DNA from: Crambe crambe
Lineage: Eukaryota > Porifera > Demospongiae > Poecilosclerida > Crambeidae
Assembly: GCA_963924555.1 (NCBI GenBank)
Contig: OZ004591.1
Location: forward strand, 5,704,001-5,768,000
Direction of reading: 5' to 3'
DNA length: 64,000 nucleotides
Under the pieces are notes generated by a model. The model had not been told where the DNA came from, did no database searches, and saw only the letters and a list, made by a program, of their open reading frames with translations. Positions 54,440-64,000 of the stretch are shown here, in pieces. Every line of letters starts with the position of its first letter. Within the stretch, counting starts at the first letter, position 1. Made by a program: the position numbers and the translations under genes.

Positions 54440-55053
54440 ATGACTGCTGAGAATGTCACATGTAGTCATAGTAATTAGCTATGCATTGCATGTTCAGGCA
54501 TCGAAAATTCAGCATGTCATCTTTTTGAATTAGCCTTGAAATGCCAGATAATGTTCTCAATAAGGCATGGAAGGTCATCTTGATACTGTTTAGAATAGCA
54601 AATTAGCTATGCTGGTATGTAGCTTAGCCAGCACAACTATCAGAATATTATGGTTGCATATAAGCATGCATGAGCATAACTACCTAACCAGTACTAAACA
54701 ATTAACAATAATTAACTTCATAAGAGCTGGTAGCAACATGCATAGCCATTCAAAGAATCTCATGGCTTCATTGTTTAAATGGGATGTGTGTATGAGGATC
54801 ACAATGGTGTTCTTGCAATTGGGGAATCTGCCTTTATAGCTAGCTATAATGTATAAATACAAAGTCATTTGATTTAGTTAAATAGGTATAGCTAAATCGG
54901 CTATATTCACATAAAAATCGATGCTGTAGAGTTAGCTATAGCTAGTTATGAAAATCAGCACTATAAAGGTTCCCTGCATGCGAAAATCACAGAAACTGCT
55001 ATATATGAGTTGGCTACAACTATAAAAACTATAACTAGTTATTTATCAAGTCT
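54440..55053. repeat. Right arm (flank part) of the large inverted repeat
   Basis: Reverse-complement partner of 51463-52037. The arm continues through GLYAT-like gene 2 exons 5 and 4 to about 55890. Confidence 0.85.
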
Positions 55054-57313
55054 TCACTGCATGATGATGGCTTTGGATCTGCAACTTCCACTAACAATAT
55101 TAGGAGGCACATATTCAATATTGCTGTAGTCTCCAAACAAATCTTCTCCTCTCGCAAGCCCTTTATTGCAGTTGTTGTACATGGCAACAAAGCTAAGGCC
55201 AATCCGACGATGGTCCTTGAGAGTATACCTGAATGCATGCACACCCCCAACCTTTCTTATTATCCAAGACACTGGGACAGCCATGTCTTCTGATTTGTAT
55301 ATCGCTGTTGAGTAGAAGTTCTTCAGGATATCTCTGAAGAAGTTCACACGCGTTTCCAATGGATACTCCAATAAAGTATGCTTGGCTAGATGCTCAGCAT
55401 GTTCTTGTCTTAGTTCCCCAACCACATATCCAGCAGCAATGGGGGGCCTATAATAAGCATTCATTATTATAGCCATACATAGCTCTAACTTAAAAGGAAA
55501 ATGACAGAGCTCCCTTGCCCTTTTTTTACTTATAATGTAAAAAGTGAAACCTCCAATAAAAGGACACTCCAAAAAAAATTTTTTTTTAAATGAAACAACA
55601 AAGAGCTATATCATATATAGACTCTATCTCTAAAAGAGGAGATGAAAGACTGGGTCCCAAATGCATGTCCATTATTTGGAGATCCACTGTGGTTATAGTT
55701 AGCTATATATGTATAATTTTATATAGCTAAGTGCTTGGTATGTTAGCTTAAAAACATACACTTTGTAAGGTTTTGCTTTATGTGCTTGACACATCATTAG
55801 ATCATCATAGAGCTTTTTGAAACTGTGGCCATTTTGGGTGAGATTTGAAATCAAGTATTCTGTTGTGTCAGTATTCCAATCTTCCAAAACTGTTAGCATA
55901 AAAAATTACTATCTTCTCAGTTAATCATATGAATGCTTACAGTTGATGATCTGTCTCTTTCCCCAAGTAATGAGATTGCTCTCCATCAGAAGTTTGAGCA
56001 ATGCTTCCCTATCACTTGTTTCAAATCGTAAATCTGCAACCTGAGAAGTGTGATACACATAATATGATCTAGCTTGCAGTAGCTGTGTATGTAGCTACTT
56101 CAGAGAGTCGAGGTGAGAATTCTTGAGATATCACAGTTGTAAATTTGGGCCAACCATCTGTGTAAAGGTTTGCTTCTGCCCTCTTCTCCTGCACATCTTT
56201 TGCAACATGCCACATCTAGCAAAGCAATTAGGTTTAAAGGTATATTTGGGACAACAAAGTTATTAAATCTACCTTAACCACAATTGAGAGGGTCACTACC
56301 TACCAATAGCACTTTAAACAGCTTCCATAAAGTCTTTCCAGACCTCTCTAAACCATTCTCAGTCTGTGGGTCCCTAGCTCCCGCATCATCTTTCTAGCCA
56401 GAGAAGATGAATACTGGCACTCCTCCCGAGACCTGCTTTACCACTCCTGACTCTTTATGGCATCCCTCCCCCCCCCCCACCCCCCCGTTTTGTATTAATA
56501 TTATTGGCCCATGCCAAGCCCTTTTGTTTCCAATTTTTTGGATCATTGAAAAGTGAAAAGGAACCTTGTAGCCCTTGGGATTTTCATTTTGTTTCATTTT
56601 ATCACTTTGTTCATCACTTTGAATAAAGTTGGTTTGCTCTCTCTCTCTTTCCTACAGATTAACTACATGCCAAGATATTTCTCTAGCTACTAATTCAAGT
56701 TACATCATCGTTTGCAAAACAGGTCAGTATTTCATGAAAATATCAACCACCTGTATACCTAATCTTGACTTCCTAGCTACAACAATTATCCCATATCATT
56801 ATCAATACTACAATAATATTGAAAATAAAGCCATAATCCCAAAATTGATAAATCATAATTGCATCAATAATTCAACTCTCTTCAGTCTTGCCCCTTCTTC
56901 CCCATATGTAGCTAAAAGACCTGGTTTGCAGCTATGCTTGATCTTCCACTTAGCCTATATACCTCTTGCCTAGCAGCCAGATCAGTGCCCATTTTGGCCT
57001 CCCCTAATCATCGAGTTTGACTGTTTGACAACAATCAGAGCATGAATGATGCTAGCTGTCATGACATACTTTAGTACTTAGTAGCAATGCCGTTATTGCT
57101 ACAGCCCAAGGTTTACAATAGCTAGCTAAGTGCTGGTGATGAAAAGTAGCCTAAGCTTAATAGCTACTCTAAAGTCCTGTTAGTGGCTAAATTATCATCA
57201 GTAGCTGGCTACCAACAATAGCTCACATGCTGTGATTGCAGTGATTTTTTATCCTTCAGTGCAGCCATGACGAAACTTAATTCTTGCTTTAGGACCCTCC
57301 TGAGAAGAGACAT
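55054..57313 (-). CDS. Glycine-N-acyltransferase-like (GNAT fold) protein 2
   Basis: Five exons in translation order: 57227-57313, 56099-56215, 55941-56040, 55760-55889 and 55054-55447, 275 residues. Phases match gene 1. Motifs are NLYTDGWPKFTTVIS, VADLRFETSDREALLKLL, EDWNTDTTEYLISNLTQNGH, then MAVPVSWIIRKVGGVHAFRY, GLARGEDLFGDYS and C-terminal KAIIMQ. The exon 4 donor is GTATGT and the acceptor gives phase 2 joining (K-V-P-P-I). All exons are open and splice sites intact, so it is likely functional. Its 3' half is mirrored by the pseudogene at 50440-51462. Confidence 0.65.
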
Positions 57314-57340
57314 TGTGATTAGGTCCGAAACGCCTGCATA

Positions 57341-57352
57341 TGCGCATGCGCA
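57341..57352 (-). promoter_or_regulatory. NRF1-like motif upstream of GLYAT-like 2
   Basis: TGCGCATGCGCA lies 28-39 bases upstream of the start codon at 57313, matching the NRF1 palindrome also seen before HYKK-like gene 2 and GLYAT-like gene 1. It may lie in the 5' UTR or core promoter. Confidence 0.45.
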
Positions 57353-57489
57353 TTCAAAGCATGCGACACCGAGACCAAATCACTAGAGATAATTTGGGGC
57401 CCCTCTCACTGTACAACTAAATATTAATACTGTACAACTAAATATTAAGTTTAATGAGCACATTGAAATGCTAGTTAGCTCATTACTAC

Positions 57490-58065
57490 AAATATTTACA
57501 GTCCTGGAATAGCATCCTTTGGTTCTTCGTGTAGACCAACACATCGAAAATAAACAACTTCTCGCAGTCATCACTGTTTCTGGAATCAGGCATGCTCAGA
57601 AAAGTTCAATCTGTCTGAATGGTGCACTATCATCTCTTGCAGATAATATTTGAGAAATTGACTTGTGGGGAAAGGCTCAAGTTTCTTTGAACAGAAGCAT
57701 AGATGCACAATAACAAATACATAATACTAATATGAGGGTGTACCTCAGCTTGTTCTGTGCTCAAGATCATCCCCTAGGGCTTATGCAAGGCAAAGGCTAT
57801 AGCAAATAATCCACAGTCTGTAACTCCACACTGTTGTTGGACATCACCATCTTCATCAGTGGTTGACACGATTGGTCTACAGCTGGGTAAGTGAAGAGCT
57901 CAAAGTACCAGTAAATTTACTATCATATAAAGTGATTTCCCATCTCAAACTGCTTGATGTGATCCAATGATTGCTATACTCACAAAAATTGTATCTGCAG
58001 GGAATATTGCTCCTGTGGCAAAAACCCATCAGTTCGTGAGAGCAGGGTACTTTGTAATCCACATA
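57490..58065 (-). pseudogene. Relic of a Ulp1/C48-like protease gene of transposon type
   Basis: On the minus strand three pieces line up: NHWITSSSLRWEITLYDSKF (a His-containing motif before a YDS), then a frameshifted QQQCGVTDCGLFAIAFALHK, which carries the Cys motif of C48 proteases (Q..G..DCG.FA), then LSLSPQVNFSN and PDSRNSDDCEKLFIFDVLVY, possibly a decayed zinc-binding tail. Stops and frameshifts show decay. Genes of this kind occur in DNA transposons of sponges and other animals, from memory. The exact class is not determined. Confidence 0.55.
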
Positions 58066-58159
58066 TTAGCTAAAGGGAATTGGATTTTCGCAGTGTTTGT
58101 GCCATTCATCAGTTAATTGTGTACTTTGGACAGTAGACTTGGCTTGTTCCCTTCTTGTT

Positions 58160-58209
58160 CTGTTGTTTCAGTGATTTCCGTACTGCATAACCTTCCTGAG
58201 ATGAGACAT
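58160..58209 (-). pseudogene. Relic of GLYAT-like exon 1
   Basis: From 58209 the minus strand reads MSHLRKVMQ, then a deletion, then gaaatcactgaaac, matching exon 1 of GLYAT-like gene 1 (MSRLRKVMQQ .. ESLK). The middle is lost. Confidence 0.65.
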
Positions 58210-59343
58210 AGCGACTTCACAACGATTAAAGTTTGGTTGGGCCTGCTGCTGGTCAGGCTAGCAGTAACTAGTGATACAGCCCCCTCCTAAGAGTAGCTAC
58301 TATACCCCATAATTCGCAAGTTGTATCCCATAAGCTTAGGATATGAAAAAAAGAGATCATATTGATTATGCAGGCTTTAAAATTGAATCAAATGAATTGC
58401 TATTATAGCTAGCTATGTCCTCTCTACATATCTTTCTCAACACATTTTATACTAGGACAAGATGGAGGAATGATTTCATTCAGAAACAATGCAGTAGTAC
58501 TGCATGGGGTGAAGATGAAAATGAAATTTCGAATGCAAATGTAAATTACTAAGTAGCTCAAGCTACTAGCTAATAAATTAGCTAGCTTGCTATAAACACA
58601 ACTTTTCTTTTTATGGTAGCTATTTCTTACTGGTTGGAATGCTTATGGTCACAGGAATTTACCAAATTTGGGGACAAGTGCCTCAATGATGATATATTGA
58701 CTTCCATTACCTGGTGCAGCTGCTGCTGCTTACTATTATTTATTATCTTACAGTGACTGAAACCTGGCCATAGCTAATCTACCATGTCCCAACAGCACCT
58801 TTTCCAGCTATTCTAGCTTGGCGGGCCGGATGTGAGAAAGGGGGTCGCGCACGCGACAATTTTTGGGCCACGCCCATTTCACTTGATCACACCCACTTCC
58901 GAGGCTGACTATTATGTGACGTGACACGGTAAGACTTAGGCAGCTAAATTTTAATAGATATAGCTGGAATAGCGGCCCAAAAGGATGTTTCAATGGAAAC
59001 CTTCAAACCCCCTGGATCCGCCACTGATATGTATGCACACTACTGTCACAAGATCATTCCAAATTCCCCCAATGTAAATTACGGTTTTTATGTTGAGACT
59101 AAAATTAAATGTCTGAAAATGGTCACATAATCTAACCACAAAGTCCATAGGTTATCAACTTCTTTGGTTTCTGATTTCCTGTCTGATAATCAGTTATTTA
59201 GCCGCTTATATTGAAGTGAATTATTGCTTTTTCAGTTGGCTACATATAGCTAGCTGCCCTAGCTAGAAATGCTGGTTACTACTCTTAAAGGACAAGCTAC
59301 AGACATAATTAGTTACCTAACTGTCAAGAAGTTTCTTACAATA
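58210..59343. other. Intergenic upstream of HYKK-like gene 4
   Basis: No gene seen. A foldback or hAT-like fragment ends with ccccctggatccgccactga (about 59008-59027), a common hAT-type terminal motif. The rest is AT-rich. Confidence 0.5.
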
Positions 59344-60955
59344 ATGTCCAGTGTTTCAGGACGACCTCCTCCTCTTTCCAGAGAGACTATTTCCAGGATA
59401 ACTTGCAAGTATTTCAACTTCACAAAGGTTCATGGGGATTCAATCAAATCTTTCCCAAGTTACAGCGACCGAAATTACTATTTTCAGGGCAAGTGTATGA
59501 ATGCAGCTAGCCTTGAGTTTGTCTTGAAGTTGAATAATCCTCTCTATACGACATTTGAAGAGATGAAAGGAATATGTAGTGTGATGGAGCACCTTACTTC
59601 ACGTGGATTTTCCACTCAACATCCACTGACCAGTAGAGAAGGCTCACATATCATTAAACTGACATACGCTGAGCTGTCTGGTACACTAGAAGATAATAAA
59701 GGAATAGAGACAAGAGATAGCACAACTGACACTTGTGGTGCAAACAAAAGAGAACCCGGTTTTAAATACTTTGTAAGTGTGCTATCATATATCCCCGGGC
59801 AGCTTTTCGATAAAGTTGAGAAGAGATACTTAACACCAAAGCTACTGTACGAAATTGGTGAACTATTGGGAAGAATTGATCAAGAGTTAATGGCAAGTAT
59901 AATATACTGTAGTGACTGTGACCGGCTCCTAAGGTGCATACCACTTTTAGATAGTGTAGGACCTCCAGATAATGGACCCAGCCTTTTATCCTTTGTTGTC
60001 ATCCTTTTGGAGGTTATTTTGTATAAAATGTGGCTAGCTATATACAAAGGTAGCTATACTTTTGTCCTTTGTAAAGAGGTTTGTCCTCTTTCAGAGTGTA
60101 TATATTCACTTTGAGCTATCTGGATACCACATACTTAGGGAGAGCCACAGCTGTTATAGCTGGGAATTACATCCCCATAAGTGTGTCCACGAATGGTAGG
60201 TGTGTATGAAATACAATGTCCTTTGTCGAAGGTTCCACTGTAGCTATGTGCAATGTGTGTATACTTCAATCTATAGCTATAAGCTATGCCTTTTTATACA
60301 GGAGAACTTTTCAAATAAAGCTCTTGAATTGAGGTACCTTGAATGGGATCTGATGAATTTTCCAGATATCAGGAGTCAATTACAATGCATTGACAATCTT
60401 GGCCAGAGAAATAAGGTCGAGAGAGTTTACAAAGCCTTCCAGGAAAATGTGGTTCCCAGAATCTCCTCCTTCAAGAAGGGGATTATCCATGGTGACCCCA
60501 ATGGACTGAACATAGTGCTGAAAGAGAGTGTCCTTAGCAAAGATGTATATGATCTCGGTGGATTTATAGACTTCGGTGACTGTGTTAAAACTTGCACAAT
60601 CTTTGATTTGGGGATATGTATAGCATATGCAATGATGGAGAACTTGAAACCTGTCATTTGCTCCAGTGCTGTGGAATTTGTGGGTCCACTGATTCGAGGA
60701 TACAATTCCATCCTCCCACTTAGTAAGGAAGAGTTCGATTCCCTTTACTATCTTGTCCTGGCCAGATGCTGCCATTCAGCAATCAATGGTGCTCTTCAAT
60801 TCAAAGCTGAACCTTGGAATGATTATCTTCTCACCAGTCCTAAGAAGGCATGGAAGGTCATCGATGAACTACTTGATACTCCAAAAGAACAAGTAGACAG
60901 AGTTTGGAAAAGTGAATTACAGCTAGCTATAGTATTCAATTATGAAGAAGCCTGA
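59344..60955 (+). CDS. Hydroxylysine-kinase-like APH-fold kinase 4 (divergent)
   Basis: Exons 59344-59892 and 60302-60955 encode 400 residues. This copy is clearly more diverged from genes 1-3 but keeps all motifs in their most canonical form: FPSYSDRNYYFQG, FVLKLNNP, the Brenner motif IIHGDPNGLNIVL and GFIDFGDC (a true DFG). The intron starts with GCAAGT, a GC donor, and ends ATACAG. It contains a dispersed repeat (gacctccagataatggac to aaggttccactgtagc). The frame is open upstream to 59269, but MSSVSGRPPPLS aligns with the other starts. It is convergent with GLYAT-like gene 3. Of the four copies this is the best candidate for the ancestral activity. Confidence 0.78.
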
Positions 60956-61579
60956 ACATGTAATGCACACTTACTTGCACGAAACAGATAATGACAAGCA
61001 ATGACTTACTATAAGTAGCTATAACTATACAAGTTTCTTGAGGAATTTCAGTTCCTCGTTTAAAGTGAAGTGAATGGTATTTTCAATGGCTAGCTAATAA
61101 TTTAATCTTGGGAGAGAATTCAGCATGTCATCTTTTTGGATAAGCCTTGGAATGCTGGATAGGTGAGGCATGGAGGGTCATTTTGATACTCCAAAAGACA
61201 AAAGCAAATTATACAGTTCAGTGGTATCAAGTAGCTAGCCAGCACAACTAGCTATCAGAATTAATGTAGTGGTTACATAAGAAGCCTACACTGTGTACAT
61301 AACTAGCTATAGCTATGTAGTCAATTACCCTAAAAAATATGGTAAAACTTGGTGGTAATCATCATAAATTTTCCCACACATGCACTCATCTCAATTAGCT
61401 CAATGATAAAGTCAAAAAACAAAAAACAAAAAAAAATAAATATATATATATATATATATATTATAGTCAGACAACATAGGCTACATAATTGTTTCTGTAG
61501 TTAAGCTATCATTTATTAGCTAGTTATTAAAATCAGCTGTAGCTACAATAAGCATTAGGTTCCCACAGAAATCAAGTCT
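60956..61579. other. Convergent spacer between HYKK-like 4 and GLYAT-like 3
   Basis: No gene. It carries a small reverse-orientation HYKK scrap (aggcatggagggtcattttg with actccaaaaga, about 61160-61195) and a TA microsatellite (61440-61461). Part of it resembles 54110-54700. Confidence 0.5.
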
Positions 61580-62831
61580 TCACTGCATGATGATGGCTTT
61601 GGATCGACAAGTTCCACTAACGATATTAGGAGGAACATAATCAGTATTGCTGAATTCTCCAAACAAATCTTCTCCTCTCGCAAGCCCTTTATTGCAGTTG
61701 TTGTACATGGCAACAAAGTTAAGGCCAATCCGACGATGGTCCTTGAGAGTATACCTGAATGCATGCACACACCCAACCTTTCTTACTACCCAAGACACTG
61801 GGACAGCCATGTCTTCTGATTTGTATATCGCCGTTGAGTAAAAGTTCTTCAGGATATCTCTGAAGAAGTTCACACATGCTTCCAATGGATACTCCAATAA
61901 AGTATGCTTGGCTAGATGCTCAGCATGTTCTGGTCTTAGTTCCCCAACCACATATCCAGCAGCAATAGGGGGTCTACAATCATTATAATAACCTTAAAAG
62001 GAACTCCCTCATCACTTTTTAAAACTTTATAGCTAGTGTATTAGCTATAGAGCAGAGCCTCCAATAAAGGACATGCACACTCCAAAAGAGGATATATATA
62101 TACTTTTGAAAAAAATTAATACCTGCGCTATGTTTATACGTGGGATAAAATGTATCTTTAATGATCTCCCTCTGAACTGGATCCCTAAAATGAGGCCACT
62201 CCTAGCTATATTGTCACAATGTATGCTTTCAAATGTAAATGCACCAGGCCCAAGGGGGTGGTCTGCTCCAAAAGAGGAGAATCTCTCTACAAAACGACAA
62301 ACAAAAGGCTGTGTGCATTCCATTATTCAGGGGTTCCACTGTATAGTCTATATAAAAACAAACATACACTTTGTAAGGCTTTGCTTTATGTGCTTGACAC
62401 ATCATTAGATCATCATAGAGCTTTTTGAAACTGTGGCCATTTTGAGTGAGATTTGAAATTAAGTATTCTGCTGTGTCAGTATTCCAATCTTCCAAAACTG
62501 TTAGCATGAAAAAAAATTACCTTTTATCAGTCAATCACATGAATGCTTACAGTAAATGATCTGTCTCTTCCCCCATGTTATGAGATTGCTCTCCATCAAA
62601 ATTTGAAGCAATATTTCCCTATCACTCGTTTCAAATCGTAAATCTGCAACCTAAGTGTAGCAATGAGCACAAACAGTTATGATCTATAGCTTGCTATAAT
62701 CTATATAGCCATACTTCAGAGAGTCGAGATGAGAATTCTTGAGATATCACAGTGGTAAAGTTGGGCCAAGCATCTGTGTAAAAATTTGCTTCTGCCCTCT
62801 TCTCCTGCACATCTTTTGCAACGTGCCACAT
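61580..62831 (-). CDS. Glycine-N-acyltransferase-like (GNAT fold) protein 3
   Basis: Exons 62715-62831, 62551-62650, 62368-62497 and 61580-61973 match exons 2-5 of genes 1 and 2 in length and phase and are open. Motifs include FTTVISQEFSSRLS-like, VADLRFETSDREILLQIL, EDWNTDTAEYLISNLTQNGH, MAVPVSWVVRKVGCVHAFRY and GLARGEDLFGEFS, ending KAIIMQ. Exon 1 was not found up to 64000, although flanking intron sequence similar to gene 2 (cttgatcttccacttggcct near 63211) is present. Exon 2 opens with an in-frame ATG, so translation could begin there or exon 1 may be lost or off-window. The intron between exons 4 and 5 holds a MITE (about 62040-62345). Confidence 0.58.
62040..62345. repeat. MITE in a GLYAT-like 3 intron
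   Basis: Ends agcagagcctccaataaagg and cattattcaggggttccact are rough complements and match the widespread cagtggaacctctgaataat motif seen at 46405, 50595 and 60218. Confidence 0.55.
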
Positions 62832-64000
62832 CTAGCAAAGTAATATATAGGTAATTGAAGTTGTGGTTGAATTGGCGGGGATTTTTCCCGCGTTGTGGTT
62901 AGAAAAAGCAAGCGCGCATTTGTAAACATTCATTAATTAACACGCGCACTAATTTGAAGGTTGAACCGCCACCTTAATGTAACTTGAGTTTGTAGCTGAT
63001 GAGATATTGATTTGGGAGGTTAACTATTGGTGAATGACACTACTGCAGCTGTAGCTAAGCTACCAAAAATGTAGAATGGCATGCATGTACGCGAAAGATT
63101 CCCTATCAGAACTCTGCATGACCTTCATTGTGCTTCACAAAAATGTCTGGCTACTAGCATTCCATAATAAAATAAATCATTAACATACACTGAACTCTCT
63201 TCCTGCCTTTATGGCTTGATCTTCCACTTGGCCTACCCTTTGCAGTATGTCATACATCCCAGAAGCCAGATTATAGCCACTAATTACCTCAATATAGCTT
63301 CCTTCATCAAGTTGACCTGTTTAACAACGATAAAAGCCCTGTAGCTATCCATGCTTTGGAAGCTGCCTCAGCTCAATACATAAAGCTAGAAATCTTACTA
63401 TCACTGGAACAGCTATTTCCCACATGCTATGCCCAGCAGACCACAGTACTTAGCTATTCTATAGATTTTTCATGAAATTGATCAAAATTAATAATGGTTG
63501 ATAAATGACACTAATTTTCATGACATGATAAACACCTTAAGTTGTAACTCCTGAGTCCATGCAGGGCCTGAACTGTAGCTATAAGGTAAGTCAGGGTAAT
63601 TCTGAATACCTGAAAAGGAAGAGGAGTTTCAAGCCCAAACTTGATACAAATCTATTGCTCTATCTTTGCAACAACTCTTGAAGATCGGCTTCTTGTGCAC
63701 TGCTAACTCTGAATAATGCCCCTTGATTTTGAACTTCCTAAAACTTACTGGAGATTGTCAGCAGAATCAGATAATGATGAGTGATTGATCTAGCCCTCTG
63801 AAGGTGGCACTAGGGATGAAGTTTTGAAAAGCAAGTTGTAAGGCTAAGCAGCTTTATGCTTTGTGTGGCCATAACAATCATTCGGAATTACCCCAACCCA
63901 CCAATTTTTGAGTGCCTTTATTCTTGGCTCTATAATAAATAATTTAATCTATGAAACTTTCACTGCTAGTTAGAGAAAAGATTCAACTTTCATCTGCACT
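62832..64000. other. Upstream region of GLYAT-like gene 3
   Basis: No exon recognised. 63200-63340 resembles intron 1 of GLYAT-like gene 2 (56930-57030). A GC-rich aagcaagcgcgcatttg near 62907-62923 could be promoter-like. The rest is AT-rich without features. Confidence 0.45.

Overview
The window looks like nuclear DNA of an early-branching animal, most likely a demosponge similar to Amphimedon. Protein genes are split by short GT-AG introns and encode conserved metazoan proteins (CUL3, TAF9, PP6 catalytic subunit, the ciliary ruler protein CCDC40). The DNA is AT-rich, full of short tagc-type palindromes, and dense in small foldback elements. The sponge assignment is inference. I saw no bacterial operons, CRISPR arrays, rRNA or convincing tRNA genes.

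Left half (1-33 kb), mostly conserved single-copy genes: the 3' end of a Kelch-repeat gene (14-1654); a repeat-rich gap with two foldback elements; a 13-exon gene for a P-loop GTPase/COR-like - ZU5 - ZU5 - Death-domain protein (4591-10188); the PP6 catalytic subunit (10321-12392); a secreted DUF2961/GH172-type glycoside hydrolase (12545-13719); a hybrid zone with a nuclease-fold (EEP) fragment and decayed PP6 exons (about 13.8-15.35 kb); a second, nearly identical GH172 gene (15455-16610); then on the minus strand CCDC40 (16740-21951) and TAF9 (22270-23485); and divergently CUL3 (23784-32829). The PP6-GH172-CCDC40 block carries a tandem segmental duplication. Only the GH172 gene survives intact in both copies, while the extra PP6 and CCDC40 pieces have decayed.

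Right half (33-64 kb), a young amplified cluster of two gene families. Four intact hydroxylysine-kinase-like (HYKK/AGPHD1, APH fold) genes lie on the plus strand (33230-34556, 36522-37877, 44511-45812, 59344-60955). Three glycine-N-acyltransferase-like (GLYAT, GNAT fold) genes lie on the minus strand (39302-41341, 55054-57313, 61580-62831). Two kinase/acyltransferase couples are convergent. Between them are many relics of both families, several in inverted orientation, plus a relic of a TKL/IRAK-like kinase, a relic of a Ulp1/C48-like protease of transposon type, a 2-kb hAT-like element and many foldback MITEs, including one perfect 109-bp inverted repeat.

The most interesting points are the paired APH-fold kinase / GNAT-fold acyltransferase cluster with shared NRF1-like promoter motifs, the tandem duplication that preserves only a GH172 glycosidase, and the GTPase-ZU5-ZU5-Death signalling protein with an internally duplicated exon set. 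All gene models are read by eye from splice sites and conserved motifs; no similarity search was run.
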